From NCBI RefSeq assembly GCF_000281715.2, contig NZ_CP124576.1:3231501-3295500 (forward strand): DNA of 64,000 nucleotides, written 5' to 3'. A program made the translations under genes and the position numbers. The stretch is from Sphingobium sp. AP49 (lineage in GTDB: Bacteria > Pseudomonadota > Alphaproteobacteria > Sphingomonadales > Sphingomonadaceae). This document shows, piece after piece, positions 42,501-52,581 of this stretch; position 1 is the stretch's first letter; each line of letters begins with the position of its first letter. The notes beneath the pieces were generated by a model. It saw only the letters and a list, made by a program, of their open reading frames with translations. It was not told where the DNA came from and did no database searches.

Positions 42501-44822
42501 ATCGACCGCCAAGTGAGTATGCACGTGCTGCCGTTTTCCTCCACCAGGCCGATCGACTGGCTGCTTGAAACGAAGACCAAGGTGCCATTCGGCATCGCCG
42601 ATCAGCTGAAAAATGGCCTTTTCTCGTCCCTGCCGATATTCCTGGGCGGCGTCCTCAATGCAACGGCCGTGGCCGCGATCGCCGCCTGGCGGCATCCCAC
42701 CGCAGCATTTATCGGCTGGCTGCTGTTCGAGATCATTCTGGGCCTGGTGCGGATGGCGGTCCTGATCCAGGGAAAGAAGCGCCTGGCTGCGGGGCAATTG
42801 CCGCCCAGGGCCGTTTCGGCCCTGCTGTCGTGCATGTGGGCCTTGTCTGTGGGACTGGGTACGTCCTTGTGCATCCTGTCAGGCGACTGGATATTGGCGA
42901 CGATTGCATGCCTGTCCGCCGCCGCGATGGTGTCCGGCATCTGCATGCGCAATTTCGGCACGCCCCGGCTGGCCACCACCATGGTCTTGCTGGCACTGGG
43001 GCCATGCGCGATCTCCGGGATGCTCACCCGCGAACCCATCCTGCCGATCATCAGCGTCCAATTGCCGATCTTCATGCTCACCATATTTTCGGCATCCTTT
43101 GCGTTGCACAAGATGCTGGTGTCCTGGATGATCGCATTGACCGATCTGGAACGCAGTGAATCGCTCACCGAAACCATCCTGCGATCAAGCCCCGACCATA
43201 TGCTGATCCTGGACAAGGATTATCATGTCATTTTCTACAATCGGCAGCGGGATGGATCGGAGGAAGGCGGGCTGGTGGGCAAAAACTGGCTGGCCGGAAT
43301 CGCCGAGGAGGATCGCGGGACGGCCCAAGCCGCGCTGGAAAGCGCCAAAGCGGGCCAGTCGGCCGTCCTTTCGCTCGGCCTTGCCACCGATCCGGGCAAA
43401 CGGCTCTGGTTCGACATTGCGATCAATCAGACGTCGGACGCTTCGGGTCGGTTGATCGTCGTCGCGCGGGACATCACCCACCAGAAGAAGTCGGAGGAAA
43501 AGGCGATCTGGATGGCCCAGCATGACGCCCTGACCGGCCTGCCCAACCGCACGCTGTTGCAGCAGCATCTCGACGAGACATTGGCCGATGTCGGGCGGGA
43601 CATGGCAGCCGCGATGCTGATCGTCGATGTCGACAATTTCAAGGCGATCAATGATACGGTCGGCCATGATGGCGGCGATGCGCTGCTTTGCGCCTTTGCC
43701 GAACGGCTGCGGGCGGCTGTCGCCGAGGGCGATCTGGTCGCACGGACCGGCGGTGACGAATTTGCGCTGGTGATCGGCGCGCGGTCGGAAAAGGCGGTGG
43801 AACGTATCGCCCAGAATATTTTCGACCAGTTGCGCGTCCCCATCGACCATGGCGGCCGCCTGCTGGAATGCGGCGCCAGCATTGGTGCCAGCCTTATCCC
43901 GCGTGATGGCACAACCCGTTCGGAAATTATGAAGGCGGCCGACATCGCCCTCTATGCCGCGAAGACCGGGGGCCGCGCTCAGCTCAGGATCTTTGAACCG
44001 GGCATGATGATCGAGGTCGAGCGACATCAGACCATGATCGCCCTGGCCCGCCAGGCGCTGATCCATGACGCCATCATTCCGCATTACCAGCCCAAGATCG
44101 ATCTCCGCAGATCGGAGGTCGTCGGCTTCGAGGCTTTACTGCGCTGGAAGGACCATGACGGCCAATTGCGGACGCCCGATATGCTGAGCGCCGCCTTTGA
44201 CGATCCCGCGCTGGGTTCCCTGTTGAGCGAACGCATGCTGCAAAAGGTATTGGACGATATTCAGCATTGGTCGCGGACCGGCGTGCCGTTCGGCCATGTC
44301 GCGATCAACGTCGCGGGTGCGGACTTCAGGCATGGCGGCTTCGCCGGCAAGGTGATCGGCAATCTGGCGGCACGCAAACTGCCAGCAAACTGTATCCAGA
44401 TCGAGGTGACCGAGAATGTGTTCCTTGGCCACGGCGCCAGCGATGTCGAGCGTGAGCTGCGCATGTTGAGTGATTACGGCATCCGGATCGCCCTCGACGA
44501 TTTTGGGACCGGATACGCATCCCTGTCCCATTTGACGCAATTTCCCGTCAACCTCCTGAAAATCGATCGATCCTTCATCCAGAACATCGGCATCAGCGCC
44601 GACGCCGAAGCCATCACCTCAACGGTCGTGAATTTGGGCCATTGCCTGGGCCTGGAGATCGTCGCCGAAGGCATAGAGACACCCGCACAGGAGGCCTATC
44701 TGCGGGAAATGCGGTGCGACGTCGGACAGGGCTTCCTCTATGCCCGCGCCATGCCCGCCAAAGCCGTTTCCGCGTGGCTGGACAATTTCAACGCCAGCGA
44801 CCAGATCGCCATCGCCAGCTAG
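42498..44822 (+). CDS. membrane PAS-GGDEF-EAL cyclic-di-GMP protein
   Basis: A roughly 774-residue protein with four to five N-terminal membrane helices (to about residue 210), a PAS domain ([22 protein letters not shown]), a GGDEF domain with an intact GGDEF at about residue 417 ([13 protein letters not shown]), and an EAL domain starting at EALLRW near 543 with [22 protein letters not shown] and AEGIET. Both active sites look intact, so it may make and degrade cyclic di-GMP. The start could be ATG 42498 or ATG 42519; the first is overlapped by a hairpin. Confidence 0.93.
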   Translation: MIDRQVSMHVLPFSSTRPIDWLLETKTKVPFGIADQLKNGLFSSLPIFLGGVLNATAVAAIAAWRHPTAAFIGWLLFEIILGLVRMAVLIQGKKRLAAGQLPPRAVSALLSCMWALSVGLGTSLCILSGDWILATIACLSAAAMVSGICMRNFGTPRLATTMVLLALGPCAISGMLTREPILPIISVQLPIFMLTIFSASFALHKMLVSWMIALTDLERSESLTETILRSSPDHMLILDKDYHVIFYNRQRDGSEEGGLVGKNWLAGIAEEDRGTAQAALESAKAGQSAVLSLGLATDPGKRLWFDIAINQTSDASGRLIVVARDITHQKKSEEKAIWMAQHDALTGLPNRTLLQQHLDETLADVGRDMAAAMLIVDVDNFKAINDTVGHDGGDALLCAFAERLRAAVAEGDLVARTGGDEFALVIGARSEKAVERIAQNIFDQLRVPIDHGGRLLECGASIGASLIPRDGTTRSEIMKAADIALYAAKTGGRAQLRIFEPGMMIEVERHQTMIALARQALIHDAIIPHYQPKIDLRRSEVVGFEALLRWKDHDGQLRTPDMLSAAFDDPALGSLLSERMLQKVLDDIQHWSRTGVPFGHVAINVAGADFRHGGFAGKVIGNLAARKLPANCIQIEVTENVFLGHGASDVERELRMLSDYGIRIALDDFGTGYASLSHLTQFPVNLLKIDRSFIQNIGISADAEAITSTVVNLGHCLGLEIVAEGIETPAQEAYLREMRCDVGQGFLYARAMPAKAVSAWLDNFNASDQIAIAS

Positions 44823-44951
44823 ACGATCGGCCCAGGGGAGAATTCCCCGCGATCGCACAGCTATTGCAAGTCGATTGCAAATTCTATTTATGCTGCACCC
44901 GCAACATAGGCATGGGCCGCCCGACACCGGGTTGCCGGCACGGGGTTTCGG

Positions 44952-47489
44952 GTGACCAAAACGATATTCTTCCAGATCCACTGGTTCCTTGGGATCAGCG
45001 CAGGCCTCGTCCTGGCGCTGATGGGCATTACCGGTGCATCCATGAGCTTCGAGGACGAGATCAACGAAGCCCTGTCGCCACGCCTCTATGCGCCGGGCCG
45101 GTCCGCCAGCCCCGACCTCTCCCCCGACCGGATCATCGCCAGGGTGCAAGCCGATCATCCGGGCTATTATGTCAGTCGGCTCGACTGGGAAGCGGCCCCC
45201 GAACGCACACACAGCGTTCGCCTGGTCGCCGTGAAAGGGCGCGATCGGCTGCAGGGACAAGTCGACCGAACGACCGGGCGCTGGCTGGGCGAACCGGCAG
45301 GCGCTGGCTTTTTCCATCTGATGGACGAACTGCATCGCTGGCTTGCACTGCCGGGCGGCGGCAACGGGATCGGACGCCAGATCACGGCGTTCAGTGCCAT
45401 CTCGCTTATCTTCTTTGCCTTGTCCGGCCTCTATCTGCGCTGGCCTCGCCAGGCATTGGACTGGCGCGCATGGCTGGTGCTGGACCTGCGCAAGACCGGC
45501 CGCAATCTGTGGCGCGCCTTGCATGTGGTGATCGGTACCTGGGTTCTGCTCTTCTACCTGTTGAGCGCGCTGACGGGTTTGTGGTGGAGTTACGACTGGT
45601 ATCGCCAGGGTGTCACCTATGCGATGACGGGCAAGCCTGCCGGCGAGGAGAGACCGCGCGAGAAGAAGAAGGATGGTCCTGCTCCTCAGCGCCCCGCGAT
45701 CGATCCGTCCTGGACGCAGTTCCAGCAACTGACCGGCGATCGCTATGGCTGGGTTCGCATCACCCAACCCGCGCCATCGCAGCAGGTCAAGGCCATCACT
45801 TTCGAGGCCCGTCCGGCCGAGGCCCGCCACCTGCGCCAAACCGACAGATACAGCTATGATCCCGAAACAAGCGTACTGAAGAAGCGGGATCTCTACGATC
45901 GCCGACCGCTTGGCGTCATCATCACCCAGAGCATGTACGAACTGCATCGCGGTGCGTTTTTCGGCCTGCCGGGTCGGATCGTGATGTTGCTCACCAGCCT
46001 GACCATGCCGCTGTTCACGATCACGGGCTACCTACTCTATCTGTCGCGCCGCCGCCGCAAGCGGGAGGCAAAGGCATTGGAGGCCAGCATCCCCATGCCG
46101 ACGGGCGCGAGCGAGATCCTGATCGCCTATGCCAGCCAGACCGGCACGGCAGAAATCCTGGCCCGCAATGCGGCACTGGCGCTGGCGCAAGGCGGAGTGC
46201 GGACACAGGTCCTGTCTATAGCGAAATTGACGCCGGCGCTGCTCGCCACGACCCAGCGCCTGTTGCTGGTCGCCAGCACCTATGGCGAAGGCGAACCGCC
46301 AGACATGGCACGTGGTTTCGCCAGCCGCATTCTGGGTGGCGAGACGTTGGATCTGACCCATCTCCATTATGGTATATTGGCTCTCGGCGACCGCGAATAT
46401 GTGGATTTTTGCGCTTTTGGATACCGGCTGGACCAATGGCTGCGCACGGCCGGCGCGACCGCATCCTTTCCCCTGATTGCCATGGATCATGGCGATCAGG
46501 CGGCCGACCTGCTGTGGCATGCCGCCTTGCACGACCTCGGCGCAGCGGACGCAAAGCGGGGACAGACCGCAATCCCCTTCACCAATTGGACCCTCGTGGC
46601 CCGGCGGACGCTCAACCCGGCAAGCACATCCCTTCCGGCCTTTCATCTTCAGTTTGAAGCGACCACGGATGCTGGCGGCGACTGGGAGGCCGGCGACATT
46701 GTGGAGGTGCAGCCCTGCAATGCCCCGGCACGGGTCGATGCCCTGCTGGCAGCGCAGGCCCGGGCACAGGATGGCGAATTGATCGACCTAGCCGCATCGC
46801 TGCGCGATCATCTCGCGAGCGCGATCCTGCCCGAACCGGGCACACCGATCTCGACCGAAGCGTTGCGCGCCCTGCGTCCATTGCCGGTACGCGAATATTC
46901 GGCGGCATCGATCACAGCGGACGGGACACTGGACCTGGTCGTCCGGCAAGTCCATGGCGAAGACGAACGGCTGGGCATAGGCTCTGGCTGGCTGACAGCA
47001 TATTTGCCCGTCGGTTCGACCACCCGGCTGCGCGTCCGTCCCAATCCGGGGTTCCGTATCGATGCCGGGCATGCCGCCTGCCCCCTGATTCTGATTGGCA
47101 ATGGCACGGGCATCGCCGGCTTGCGTGCGCATCTTCGCGCGCAAGCCCATGCCGGACATAAAGGGCATTGGCTGCTATTTGGCGAGCGATCCCGCAGGCA
47201 TGAAAGCTTCTTCGACGACGAATTGTCTGCCTGGATGCAGGATGGAACCCTCAGCCGTCTCGATCGCGCCTTTTCGCGCGATGACGACTGTGGCCGCTAT
47301 GTCCAGGATCTGCTGTCGAACCAAGGGGATATGCTGTCCGACTGGATCGATCGCGGCGCAACCATCCTGGTTTGCGGTAGCCTGGAAGGCATGGCCCAGG
47401 GCGTCCATGACGTACTGGTGAATAGTCTGGGCGAAGCGACCCTCGAAAATCTCGCCGAAGAGGGCCGCTATCGTCGTGACGTCTATTAA
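44952..47489 (+). CDS. PepSY-TM / flavodoxin / FNR fusion reductase
   Basis: An 845-residue fusion. The N-terminal PepSY-associated part has four membrane helices (starting IFFQIHWFLGISAGLVLALMGITG; last near residue 355). A flavodoxin domain begins at about 385 (LIAYASQTGTAEILARN; STYGEGEPPD). It ends with a CysJ-like FAD and NADPH domain: LGIGSGWLTAYLPVG, ILIGNGTGIAGLRAHLR and a C-terminal YRRDVY. It should pass electrons from NADPH through FAD and FMN to a membrane or periplasmic acceptor, most likely ferric siderophores or heme-linked iron. The start is GTG. There is no receptor gene beside it. Confidence 0.9.
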   Translation: MTKTIFFQIHWFLGISAGLVLALMGITGASMSFEDEINEALSPRLYAPGRSASPDLSPDRIIARVQADHPGYYVSRLDWEAAPERTHSVRLVAVKGRDRLQGQVDRTTGRWLGEPAGAGFFHLMDELHRWLALPGGGNGIGRQITAFSAISLIFFALSGLYLRWPRQALDWRAWLVLDLRKTGRNLWRALHVVIGTWVLLFYLLSALTGLWWSYDWYRQGVTYAMTGKPAGEERPREKKKDGPAPQRPAIDPSWTQFQQLTGDRYGWVRITQPAPSQQVKAITFEARPAEARHLRQTDRYSYDPETSVLKKRDLYDRRPLGVIITQSMYELHRGAFFGLPGRIVMLLTSLTMPLFTITGYLLYLSRRRRKREAKALEASIPMPTGASEILIAYASQTGTAEILARNAALALAQGGVRTQVLSIAKLTPALLATTQRLLLVASTYGEGEPPDMARGFASRILGGETLDLTHLHYGILALGDREYVDFCAFGYRLDQWLRTAGATASFPLIAMDHGDQAADLLWHAALHDLGAADAKRGQTAIPFTNWTLVARRTLNPASTSLPAFHLQFEATTDAGGDWEAGDIVEVQPCNAPARVDALLAAQARAQDGELIDLAASLRDHLASAILPEPGTPISTEALRALRPLPVREYSAASITADGTLDLVVRQVHGEDERLGIGSGWLTAYLPVGSTTRLRVRPNPGFRIDAGHAACPLILIGNGTGIAGLRAHLRAQAHAGHKGHWLLFGERSRRHESFFDDELSAWMQDGTLSRLDRAFSRDDDCGRYVQDLLSNQGDMLSDWIDRGATILVCGSLEGMAQGVHDVLVNSLGEATLENLAEEGRYRRDVY

Positions 47490-47573
47490 GCGTCCCTCCC
47501 CTCCATCGACTTGCTGAATGTGAACAGTCCCGCCGTTCGGTTGAACGACGGGACCTGAACTGCCGACAATTCG

Positions 47574-48326
47574 TCAGATCTGGGCAAAGCCGCCATCGAC
47601 GAAGATTTCGGCCCCGTTGACGTAGCTCGACGCATCCGAGGCGAGAAATAGCGCGACCTTGCCAATTTCGCGCGGATCAGCAAGGCGGCCCAGCGGGATG
47701 CCGGCGGCGAGACCATTCTCGAAGCCCTGCCATTCCTCCTCGCTCGATGTCAGCCCCTGCAGGCCGGGCGTCCGTGTTGCCCCGGGGGCAATGACGTTGA
47801 CACGGATCTTGCGGTCCTTGAGATCGAGTATCCAGTGCCGCGCGAAATTCCGGATGGCCGCTTTGGTTGCGCCGTAAACGCTGAACGCCGGCAGCGCCTT
47901 CACCGCGCTGGTCGATCCCGTGAGGATGATCGATGCCCCGTCGCGCAGCAGCGGCAATGCCTTCTGAACGGTGAACAGCGTCGCCTTCACATTCAGATCG
48001 AACGTGCGGTCGAATTCCTCTTCGGTGATGGCGCCCAGCGGCTGGAACGTCCCGCCGCCCGCGTTGGCGACAAGGATGTCGATCGGCGCGCCATGCTGCT
48101 GCACAACGTCATAAAGGCGGTCGAGATCGGCCAGGCTGGTGACGTCGCCCTGCACGCCGACAGCGCCATGACCGATCGTCCTGACGGCAGCGTCCAGTTC
48201 CGCCTGACGACGGCCGGTCACGAACAGCTTGGCCCCTTGCTCGGCCAGTTCCTGTGCAATGCCAAGGCCAATACCGCTGTTGCCTCCGGTCACGACGGCA
48301 ACTTTGTTGGTGAGATCATAGGTCAT
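47574..48326 (-). CDS. SDR family oxidoreductase
   Basis: A 250-residue classical short-chain dehydrogenase/reductase. It has TGGNSGIGLGIAQ for cofactor binding, VANAGGG, the catalytic serine in ILTGSTSAV and YGATK (YxxxK). The C-terminus ends SYVNGAEIFVDGGFAQI. The ATG at 48326 is chosen because AAGGAG stands seven to eight bases upstream; an ATG two codons earlier is too close. It diverges from a LysR gene, which probably regulates it. The substrate is unknown. Confidence 0.92.
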   Translation of the reverse strand: MTYDLTNKVAVVTGGNSGIGLGIAQELAEQGAKLFVTGRRQAELDAAVRTIGHGAVGVQGDVTSLADLDRLYDVVQQHGAPIDILVANAGGGTFQPLGAITEEEFDRTFDLNVKATLFTVQKALPLLRDGASIILTGSTSAVKALPAFSVYGATKAAIRNFARHWILDLKDRKIRVNVIAPGATRTPGLQGLTSSEEEWQGFENGLAAGIPLGRLADPREIGKVALFLASDASSYVNGAEIFVDGGFAQI

Positions 48327-48448
48327 ATTCATTCTCCTTAGATGGGCCGACGAACTTCGCTCGACCGATGAGAATGAGATAGATATGCAACGATAATGTC
48401 TGTAGTTGGCAATATTGACACTTATCATCCCATAAATGGAACGATGAT

Positions 48449-49354
48449 ATGCAAGACCTCAATGACATGCGCTATTTCGATGCCGTGGTTGACCATGGGG
48501 GCTTCGCGCCGGCCGGGCGCGCGCTGCGCATCCCGAAGTCCAAACTCAGCCGTCGCATCGCCGCCCTGGAGGAACGGCTTGGAGCGCGGCTGATAGAGCG
48601 ATCTTCACGGCGCTTTCGCGTTACCGAGATCGGCCTTGCGTTCCATGCCCAATGCCAGTTGGCGGTGGCAGCCGCCGATCGCGCCCAAGCTCTCGTCGAG
48701 GCGAGCCTGAGCGAACCCCAGGGCACGGTACGCATGGCCTGCCCCACCGGTCTTGTCGCGATCGTGGCGGACATGCTGCCCGACTTCCTGACGCTATATC
48801 CCAAAGGCCATGTTCAAATCGTCGCACGCGACAGCCCGGTCGACGTCATTGCCGAACGCATAGACGTCGCGCTGCGCGTCCGAACCAGGCTCGACAGCGA
48901 TGCGGCGCTGACGATGCGCACGCTTGCGCATAGCCGCCGTATCCTGATCGCCAGTCCGGCACTCGCCAACCGTCTTGCAGGACAGGGAATAGATGCGCTC
49001 GAGGCCGCTCCCACCTTGAGTTCGTCTGGCGAGGATGGCGAGGTCATATGGCGGCTGGAAGGGCCAGGTGGTGAAATCCGCAACATCCGACATCTTCCCC
49101 GACTGAGCTGTGGCGATTTCGGTGCCATCCGGGTCGCGGCGATGGCGGGCCTCGGCGTTGCCATGCTGCCCGACCATATATGCGCCAGTGAACTGCGCGA
49201 CGGGACTCTGGTCCGTATCCTGCCCGAATGGACGAGCGAGGACGGGATCGTGCACCTCGTCTTCACGACGCGCACCGGCCTTCCCCCGCTTGTGCGCGCC
49301 TGGATCGATCATCTGGCGAAAGGGTTCAAAAATCCGGCCCTGTTCGGCGTATGA
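48449..49354 (+). CDS. LysR family regulator
   Basis: A 301-residue LysR-type regulator with an N-terminal HTH (GGFAPAGRALRIPKSKLSRRIAALEERLGARLIERSSR) and a substrate-binding domain (VRMACPTGLVAIVADMLPDFL). It begins with DLNDMRYFDAVVDHGGFA, as in CrgA-like members. It is divergent from the SDR gene with a 122-base gap, so it likely controls that gene. The next downstream gene converges with it. Confidence 0.93.
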   Translation: MQDLNDMRYFDAVVDHGGFAPAGRALRIPKSKLSRRIAALEERLGARLIERSSRRFRVTEIGLAFHAQCQLAVAAADRAQALVEASLSEPQGTVRMACPTGLVAIVADMLPDFLTLYPKGHVQIVARDSPVDVIAERIDVALRVRTRLDSDAALTMRTLAHSRRILIASPALANRLAGQGIDALEAAPTLSSSGEDGEVIWRLEGPGGEIRNIRHLPRLSCGDFGAIRVAAMAGLGVAMLPDHICASELRDGTLVRILPEWTSEDGIVHLVFTTRTGLPPLVRAWIDHLAKGFKNPALFGV

Positions 49355-49412
49355 CAGGGCCGGATTGATATGTCAGCCGACAGGATTGGAAGCGATCAAG
49401 GCCAGCGCGGGT

Positions 49413-50198
49413 TCAAGGACGCAGCACCCAGCCGCCATCGACATGGATGGTCTGGCCGGTGATCCAGCGCCCGGCCTCCGAACAGAGGAGCAACGCGGTG
49501 CCGACCAGTTCGTCCGGCTCGCCACGCGGACGCAGCGCGCAGCTCATCTGCAGGAACTGGATGAAGGGGGAATCGTCGGGCACCAGCATCTTCCCCGCAT
49601 CCGACATAACATTGCCCGGCGCGATCGCGTTGCAGGTAATGCCATCCTTGCCGAACTGCTTGGCGAGCGTGGTGGTCAGGCCGACCAATGCCAGCTTGGA
49701 GATGCCGTAGAGGCCGGTCGCGGGAAAGGCGCCGCCCGATGTCTGGTTGACGATACGCCCGCCGCCCCGTGCCCGCATCGAGGGAATGACGGCACGAGCA
49801 CAAAGCAGAGCACCATTGAGATTAACCGAAAAGGCCCGATTCCAGGCCTCCATGCTAACCGATTCAACATTGTCATAGCTGATGTCGACCATCAGCGCGG
49901 CATTGTTGATAAGGACGTCCACGCCGCCAAAGGCATCCACGGCCGCCGCCCCCATCGCCAGGGTCGACGCCTCGTCGGCGACATCGACCTGGACGGCGAT
50001 GGCTTGTCCGCCGGCCTCCACGATCTCATCCGCCACGGCCTGCGCGCCATCGCCATTAAGGTCGGCGACGACGATGGCCGCACCCGCCGCAGCAAGGCCC
50101 AGCGCATAGGCGCGGCCGATGGAATTGCCACGCCCGCCGGCGCCGGTGATGATCGCGACTTTGCCATCCAGGCGAAACTGGTCGAGGTTGAAGGACAT
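49413..50198 (-). CDS. SDR family oxidoreductase
   Basis: A 261-residue SDR, last in a five-gene minus-strand operon. It has an extended glycine motif (TGAGGRGNSIGRAYALGLAAAG), ADLNGDGAQ for cofactor choice (an acidic Asp suggests NAD(H)), NNAALMVD, and YGISKLALVG. The C-terminus is ITGQTIHVDGGWVLRP. It should oxidise or reduce an alcohol/ketone intermediate of the operon's substrate, which is unknown. It lies 18 bases from the upstream gene. Confidence 0.92.
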   Translation of the reverse strand: MSFNLDQFRLDGKVAIITGAGGRGNSIGRAYALGLAAAGAAIVVADLNGDGAQAVADEIVEAGGQAIAVQVDVADEASTLAMGAAAVDAFGGVDVLINNAALMVDISYDNVESVSMEAWNRAFSVNLNGALLCARAVIPSMRARGGGRIVNQTSGGAFPATGLYGISKLALVGLTTTLAKQFGKDGITCNAIAPGNVMSDAGKMLVPDDSPFIQFLQMSCALRPRGEPDELVGTALLLCSEAGRWITGQTIHVDGGWVLRP

Positions 50199-50216
50199 GG
50201 CACAGGTCTCCGTGAA

Positions 50217-51026
50217 TCAATCGCCGCACGCGGCGGACAGGAAAGGGGTGGCGGCTTGGGACAGGGCTTGGGCGCCCGCATCGTCAGGAAGGCTGGACAT
50301 CAACAGGCCGACATCCTTGCGCAGCAGCGGCGCGCCATGGGCAAAGGCGTGGGGAGTCGGCAAGCGGGCATAAACCTCGAAACCGAAGCTGCGGCCGCTG
50401 CTCGCCGCGATAAGCGCGCGCAGCGCAGCGCCGTCGAGATCGAGCGCCGCTGCCGCCTGCATCGCCGCATGGGCCAGACCCATATTGGCCGCCATCAGCG
50501 CATTGTTGACGATCTTGGCCCGTTGTCCCGCGCCGACATCGCCCATGCGCACGATCAGGCCGCCAAAGCTTTCCAGCACCGGCCGGGCCGCTTCATAGGT
50601 TTCGACCAGACCACCGCACATGACCGTCAGCGTGCCTGCAGCCGCGCCCGGCCCGCCACCGCTGACCGGCGCGTCAAGGAAGGCGATGCCCCGTTCCGCA
50701 CAGCGTTCCGCCAGGCGCGTGCAACTGTCCGGCAGGATGGTCGAATGAATGACGACACGGCTGCCCGGCCGCATCGCCGGCAACAGTTGATCGATGATCG
50801 CGGAGACGCCGGCATCGTCGACCACGCAAATGCCGACATGATCGCACGTCGCGCCCAACGTCGCCACATCGGGTACGGCGGTCGCACCGAACGCGAGAAA
50901 GGGTTCCAGCGCCTCCGGCCGCCTGGCCCACAGGGTGAGAGGATAGCCTGCCGCCGCTATACGCCGCGCCATGGGACCGCCCTGGCTACCCAGGCCGATG
51001 AAGCCGACCCGTTCCAGCCCGCTCAT
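50217..51026 (-). CDS. NAD(P)-dependent oxidoreductase, 3-hydroxyisobutyrate dehydrogenase family
   Basis: A 269-residue beta-hydroxyacid dehydrogenase. It shows [18 protein letters not shown] (Rossmann), the substrate motif [19 protein letters not shown], and the catalytic lysine region [21 protein letters not shown]. The family oxidises beta-hydroxyacids to semialdehydes or reduces tartronate semialdehyde. Its ATG overlaps the preceding SDR stop by four bases. With an aldehyde dehydrogenase in the same operon, a hydroxyacid-to-semialdehyde-to-acid sequence is plausible. Confidence 0.92.
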   Translation of the reverse strand: MSGLERVGFIGLGSQGGPMARRIAAAGYPLTLWARRPEALEPFLAFGATAVPDVATLGATCDHVGICVVDDAGVSAIIDQLLPAMRPGSRVVIHSTILPDSCTRLAERCAERGIAFLDAPVSGGGPGAAAGTLTVMCGGLVETYEAARPVLESFGGLIVRMGDVGAGQRAKIVNNALMAANMGLAHAAMQAAAALDLDGAALRALIAASSGRSFGFEVYARLPTPHAFAHGAPLLRKDVGLLMSSLPDDAGAQALSQAATPFLSAACGD

Positions 51027-51778
51027 CCTGCCGTGATCCCGGCATCGATCGAGATGCAGTTGCCATGATAGCCACGCCCCGCCGGTGATGCGAGCAATGC
51101 CACCATGTCCGCCACGTCATCGACCTCGACGGTACCGCGCATACCCGAAAAACGCTTGAGCAGCTCAAAATCACAGCCCTCGGGCGGCCGGAAATTGGTG
51201 GCGATATTGGTGATCATGCCACCGGGCGCGACGGCGTTGATGCGGATCGGCTGCTTCTGATACTCCATCGCCATCGCCTTGGTAAGGTTGAGGAGCCCCG
51301 CCTTCGACGCGCAATAGGCAGCGGCATAGGCCTCGCCGATGAAAGCGGCCGAGGAGACGACATTCACGATCGCGCCATTGGTCTTCAGCAGATGCGGAAT
51401 GGCCGCCTGCGACAGCAGGAAAGGCGCGGTCAGGTTGACCGCCAGCGTCCTGTCCCAAAGCGGCCGGGGCATTTCGGGCGTATTGGCGAGATAGATAAGC
51501 CCCGCCACATTGCACAGCGCATCAAGCCGTCCGAAATGGGCGATCGCGGCCGCGACCGCCGCGTCGCACGCCTCCGGATCGGCGAGATCCGCGACCCGCA
51601 CCTGATGCTCGCCCTGCGCAAGCAGGCTCCGGGTTTCCGCCAATCCTTCGGCATCGAGGTCGACCAGCCACAACCGGGCGCCGGCCTGCGCCAGCTTGAA
51701 CGCCGTCGCACGGCCCAGTCCCGATGCAGCGCCGGTCACCAGCGCAACTTTCCCGGCCATGTCGATCGCGATGCTCAT
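51023..51778 (-). CDS. SDR family oxidoreductase
   Basis: A 251-residue SDR with VALVTGAASGLGRATAFKLAQAG, WLVDLDAEG (Asp suggesting NAD(H)), NVAGLIYLANTP, VNVVSSAAFIGEAYAAAYCASKAGL (catalytic Ser, Tyr, Lys) and [13 protein letters not shown]. The ATG at 51778 overlaps the upstream CMD gene stop by four bases; a longer in-frame start at 51871 lies within that gene. It is the second SDR of the operon, so two successive alcohol/ketone steps are implied. Confidence 0.92.
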   Translation of the reverse strand: MSIAIDMAGKVALVTGAASGLGRATAFKLAQAGARLWLVDLDAEGLAETRSLLAQGEHQVRVADLADPEACDAAVAAAIAHFGRLDALCNVAGLIYLANTPEMPRPLWDRTLAVNLTAPFLLSQAAIPHLLKTNGAIVNVVSSAAFIGEAYAAAYCASKAGLLNLTKAMAMEYQKQPIRINAVAPGGMITNIATNFRPPEGCDFELLKRFSGMRGTVEVDDVADMVALLASPAGRGYHGNCISIDAGITAG

Positions 51779-52581
51779 CGCCCTTCCTCCTTCTGGTTCC
51801 AGGCCAGGCCTTTCGCGACCTTGGCGGCCATTTCCAGCACCACGCCCTGGATCACCGAAGCCTTGGGCCAACCGGCATGGACCGCATAATGCAGGACGAA
51901 CTCATGCAGTTCGGCGGCGGTGCAGTTGCCGCTTGCCATGGCGGCATGGAAATGGCTGGCGATCGGCACGGTCGCGGCGGAATCCGCCACGCCGACAAGC
52001 GTCAGGAATCGGCGTGACCGCTGGTCGAGGCCCGGCCGACACCACATCTCGCCAAACACGAAGTTCAGGATGCCGTCCTGCAGATAGGGCAGGCCATTGC
52101 CGACGCGTGGGCCGTCGAACGTCATGACGGCGTGAAACGCGGCAAAGCCCTCCTCCATCCGCCGCTGCGCATCCCAGGGTTCGGAACGGATCGGCGCCGA
52201 GGCAACCGGCTCCAGCCCCTGTTCCGCATCGATCCGATCAATGGCGGCGTCAATTGCGCCCCCCCTATCCCAGCCGGAATAGACCGCGACATGCAGAGCA
52301 GCCTCGCGCAATTCGGCCTGGGTCAGCGCGCCGGTCGCCAGCGCGCCGCGCACATAGCCGTCCAGCCGATCTGCAGGCGCATTGGCACCGGCGGCCGACG
52401 CCAGCGCGATCAGAAAGCGCGCGCGTCGATCGAGCCCCGGTCGCGACCAGATTTCGGCGTAGATGAAGTCGCGCCAGCTTTCCGCCAGCGGCGATCCTGG
52501 CTCTGGCGCGTCCCGGCCCGTCAGTTCGGCCTGAAGGGCACGGCCCAGCGCATGGCGTGCCGCAGGATCGAGCAGGGTCAT
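51775..52581 (-). CDS. carboxymuconolactone decarboxylase family protein, tandem domains
   Basis: A 268-residue protein made of two CMD-like halves. The first has IWSRPGLDRRARFLIALASAAG and ELREAALHVAVYSGW; the second has MWCRPGLDQRSRRFLTLVGVAD and ELHEFVLHYAVHAGWPKAS. The family includes gamma-carboxymuconolactone decarboxylase and many hydrolase- or peroxidase-like relatives. The classic CxxC of AhpD is absent. It lies between the aldehyde dehydrogenase and an SDR, overlapping both by four bases. It may act on a lactone or cyclic acid in an uncharacterised pathway. Confidence 0.9.
   Translation of the reverse strand: MTLLDPAARHALGRALQAELTGRDAPEPGSPLAESWRDFIYAEIWSRPGLDRRARFLIALASAAGANAPADRLDGYVRGALATGALTQAELREAALHVAVYSGWDRGGAIDAAIDRIDAEQGLEPVASAPIRSEPWDAQRRMEEGFAAFHAVMTFDGPRVGNGLPYLQDGILNFVFGEMWCRPGLDQRSRRFLTLVGVADSAATVPIASHFHAAMASGNCTAAELHEFVLHYAVHAGWPKASVIQGVVLEMAAKVAKGLAWNQKEEGR

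Noticed and set aside
48415..48437. TTGACA as a possible -35 box before the LysR gene at 48449
   Set aside because: No acceptable -10 box at the right spacing; a single hexamer is not enough.
49110..51068. 652-codon plus-strand open frame opposite an SDR and a dehydrogenase
   Set aside because: Antisense to two genes with complete active-site motifs; no domain of its own.
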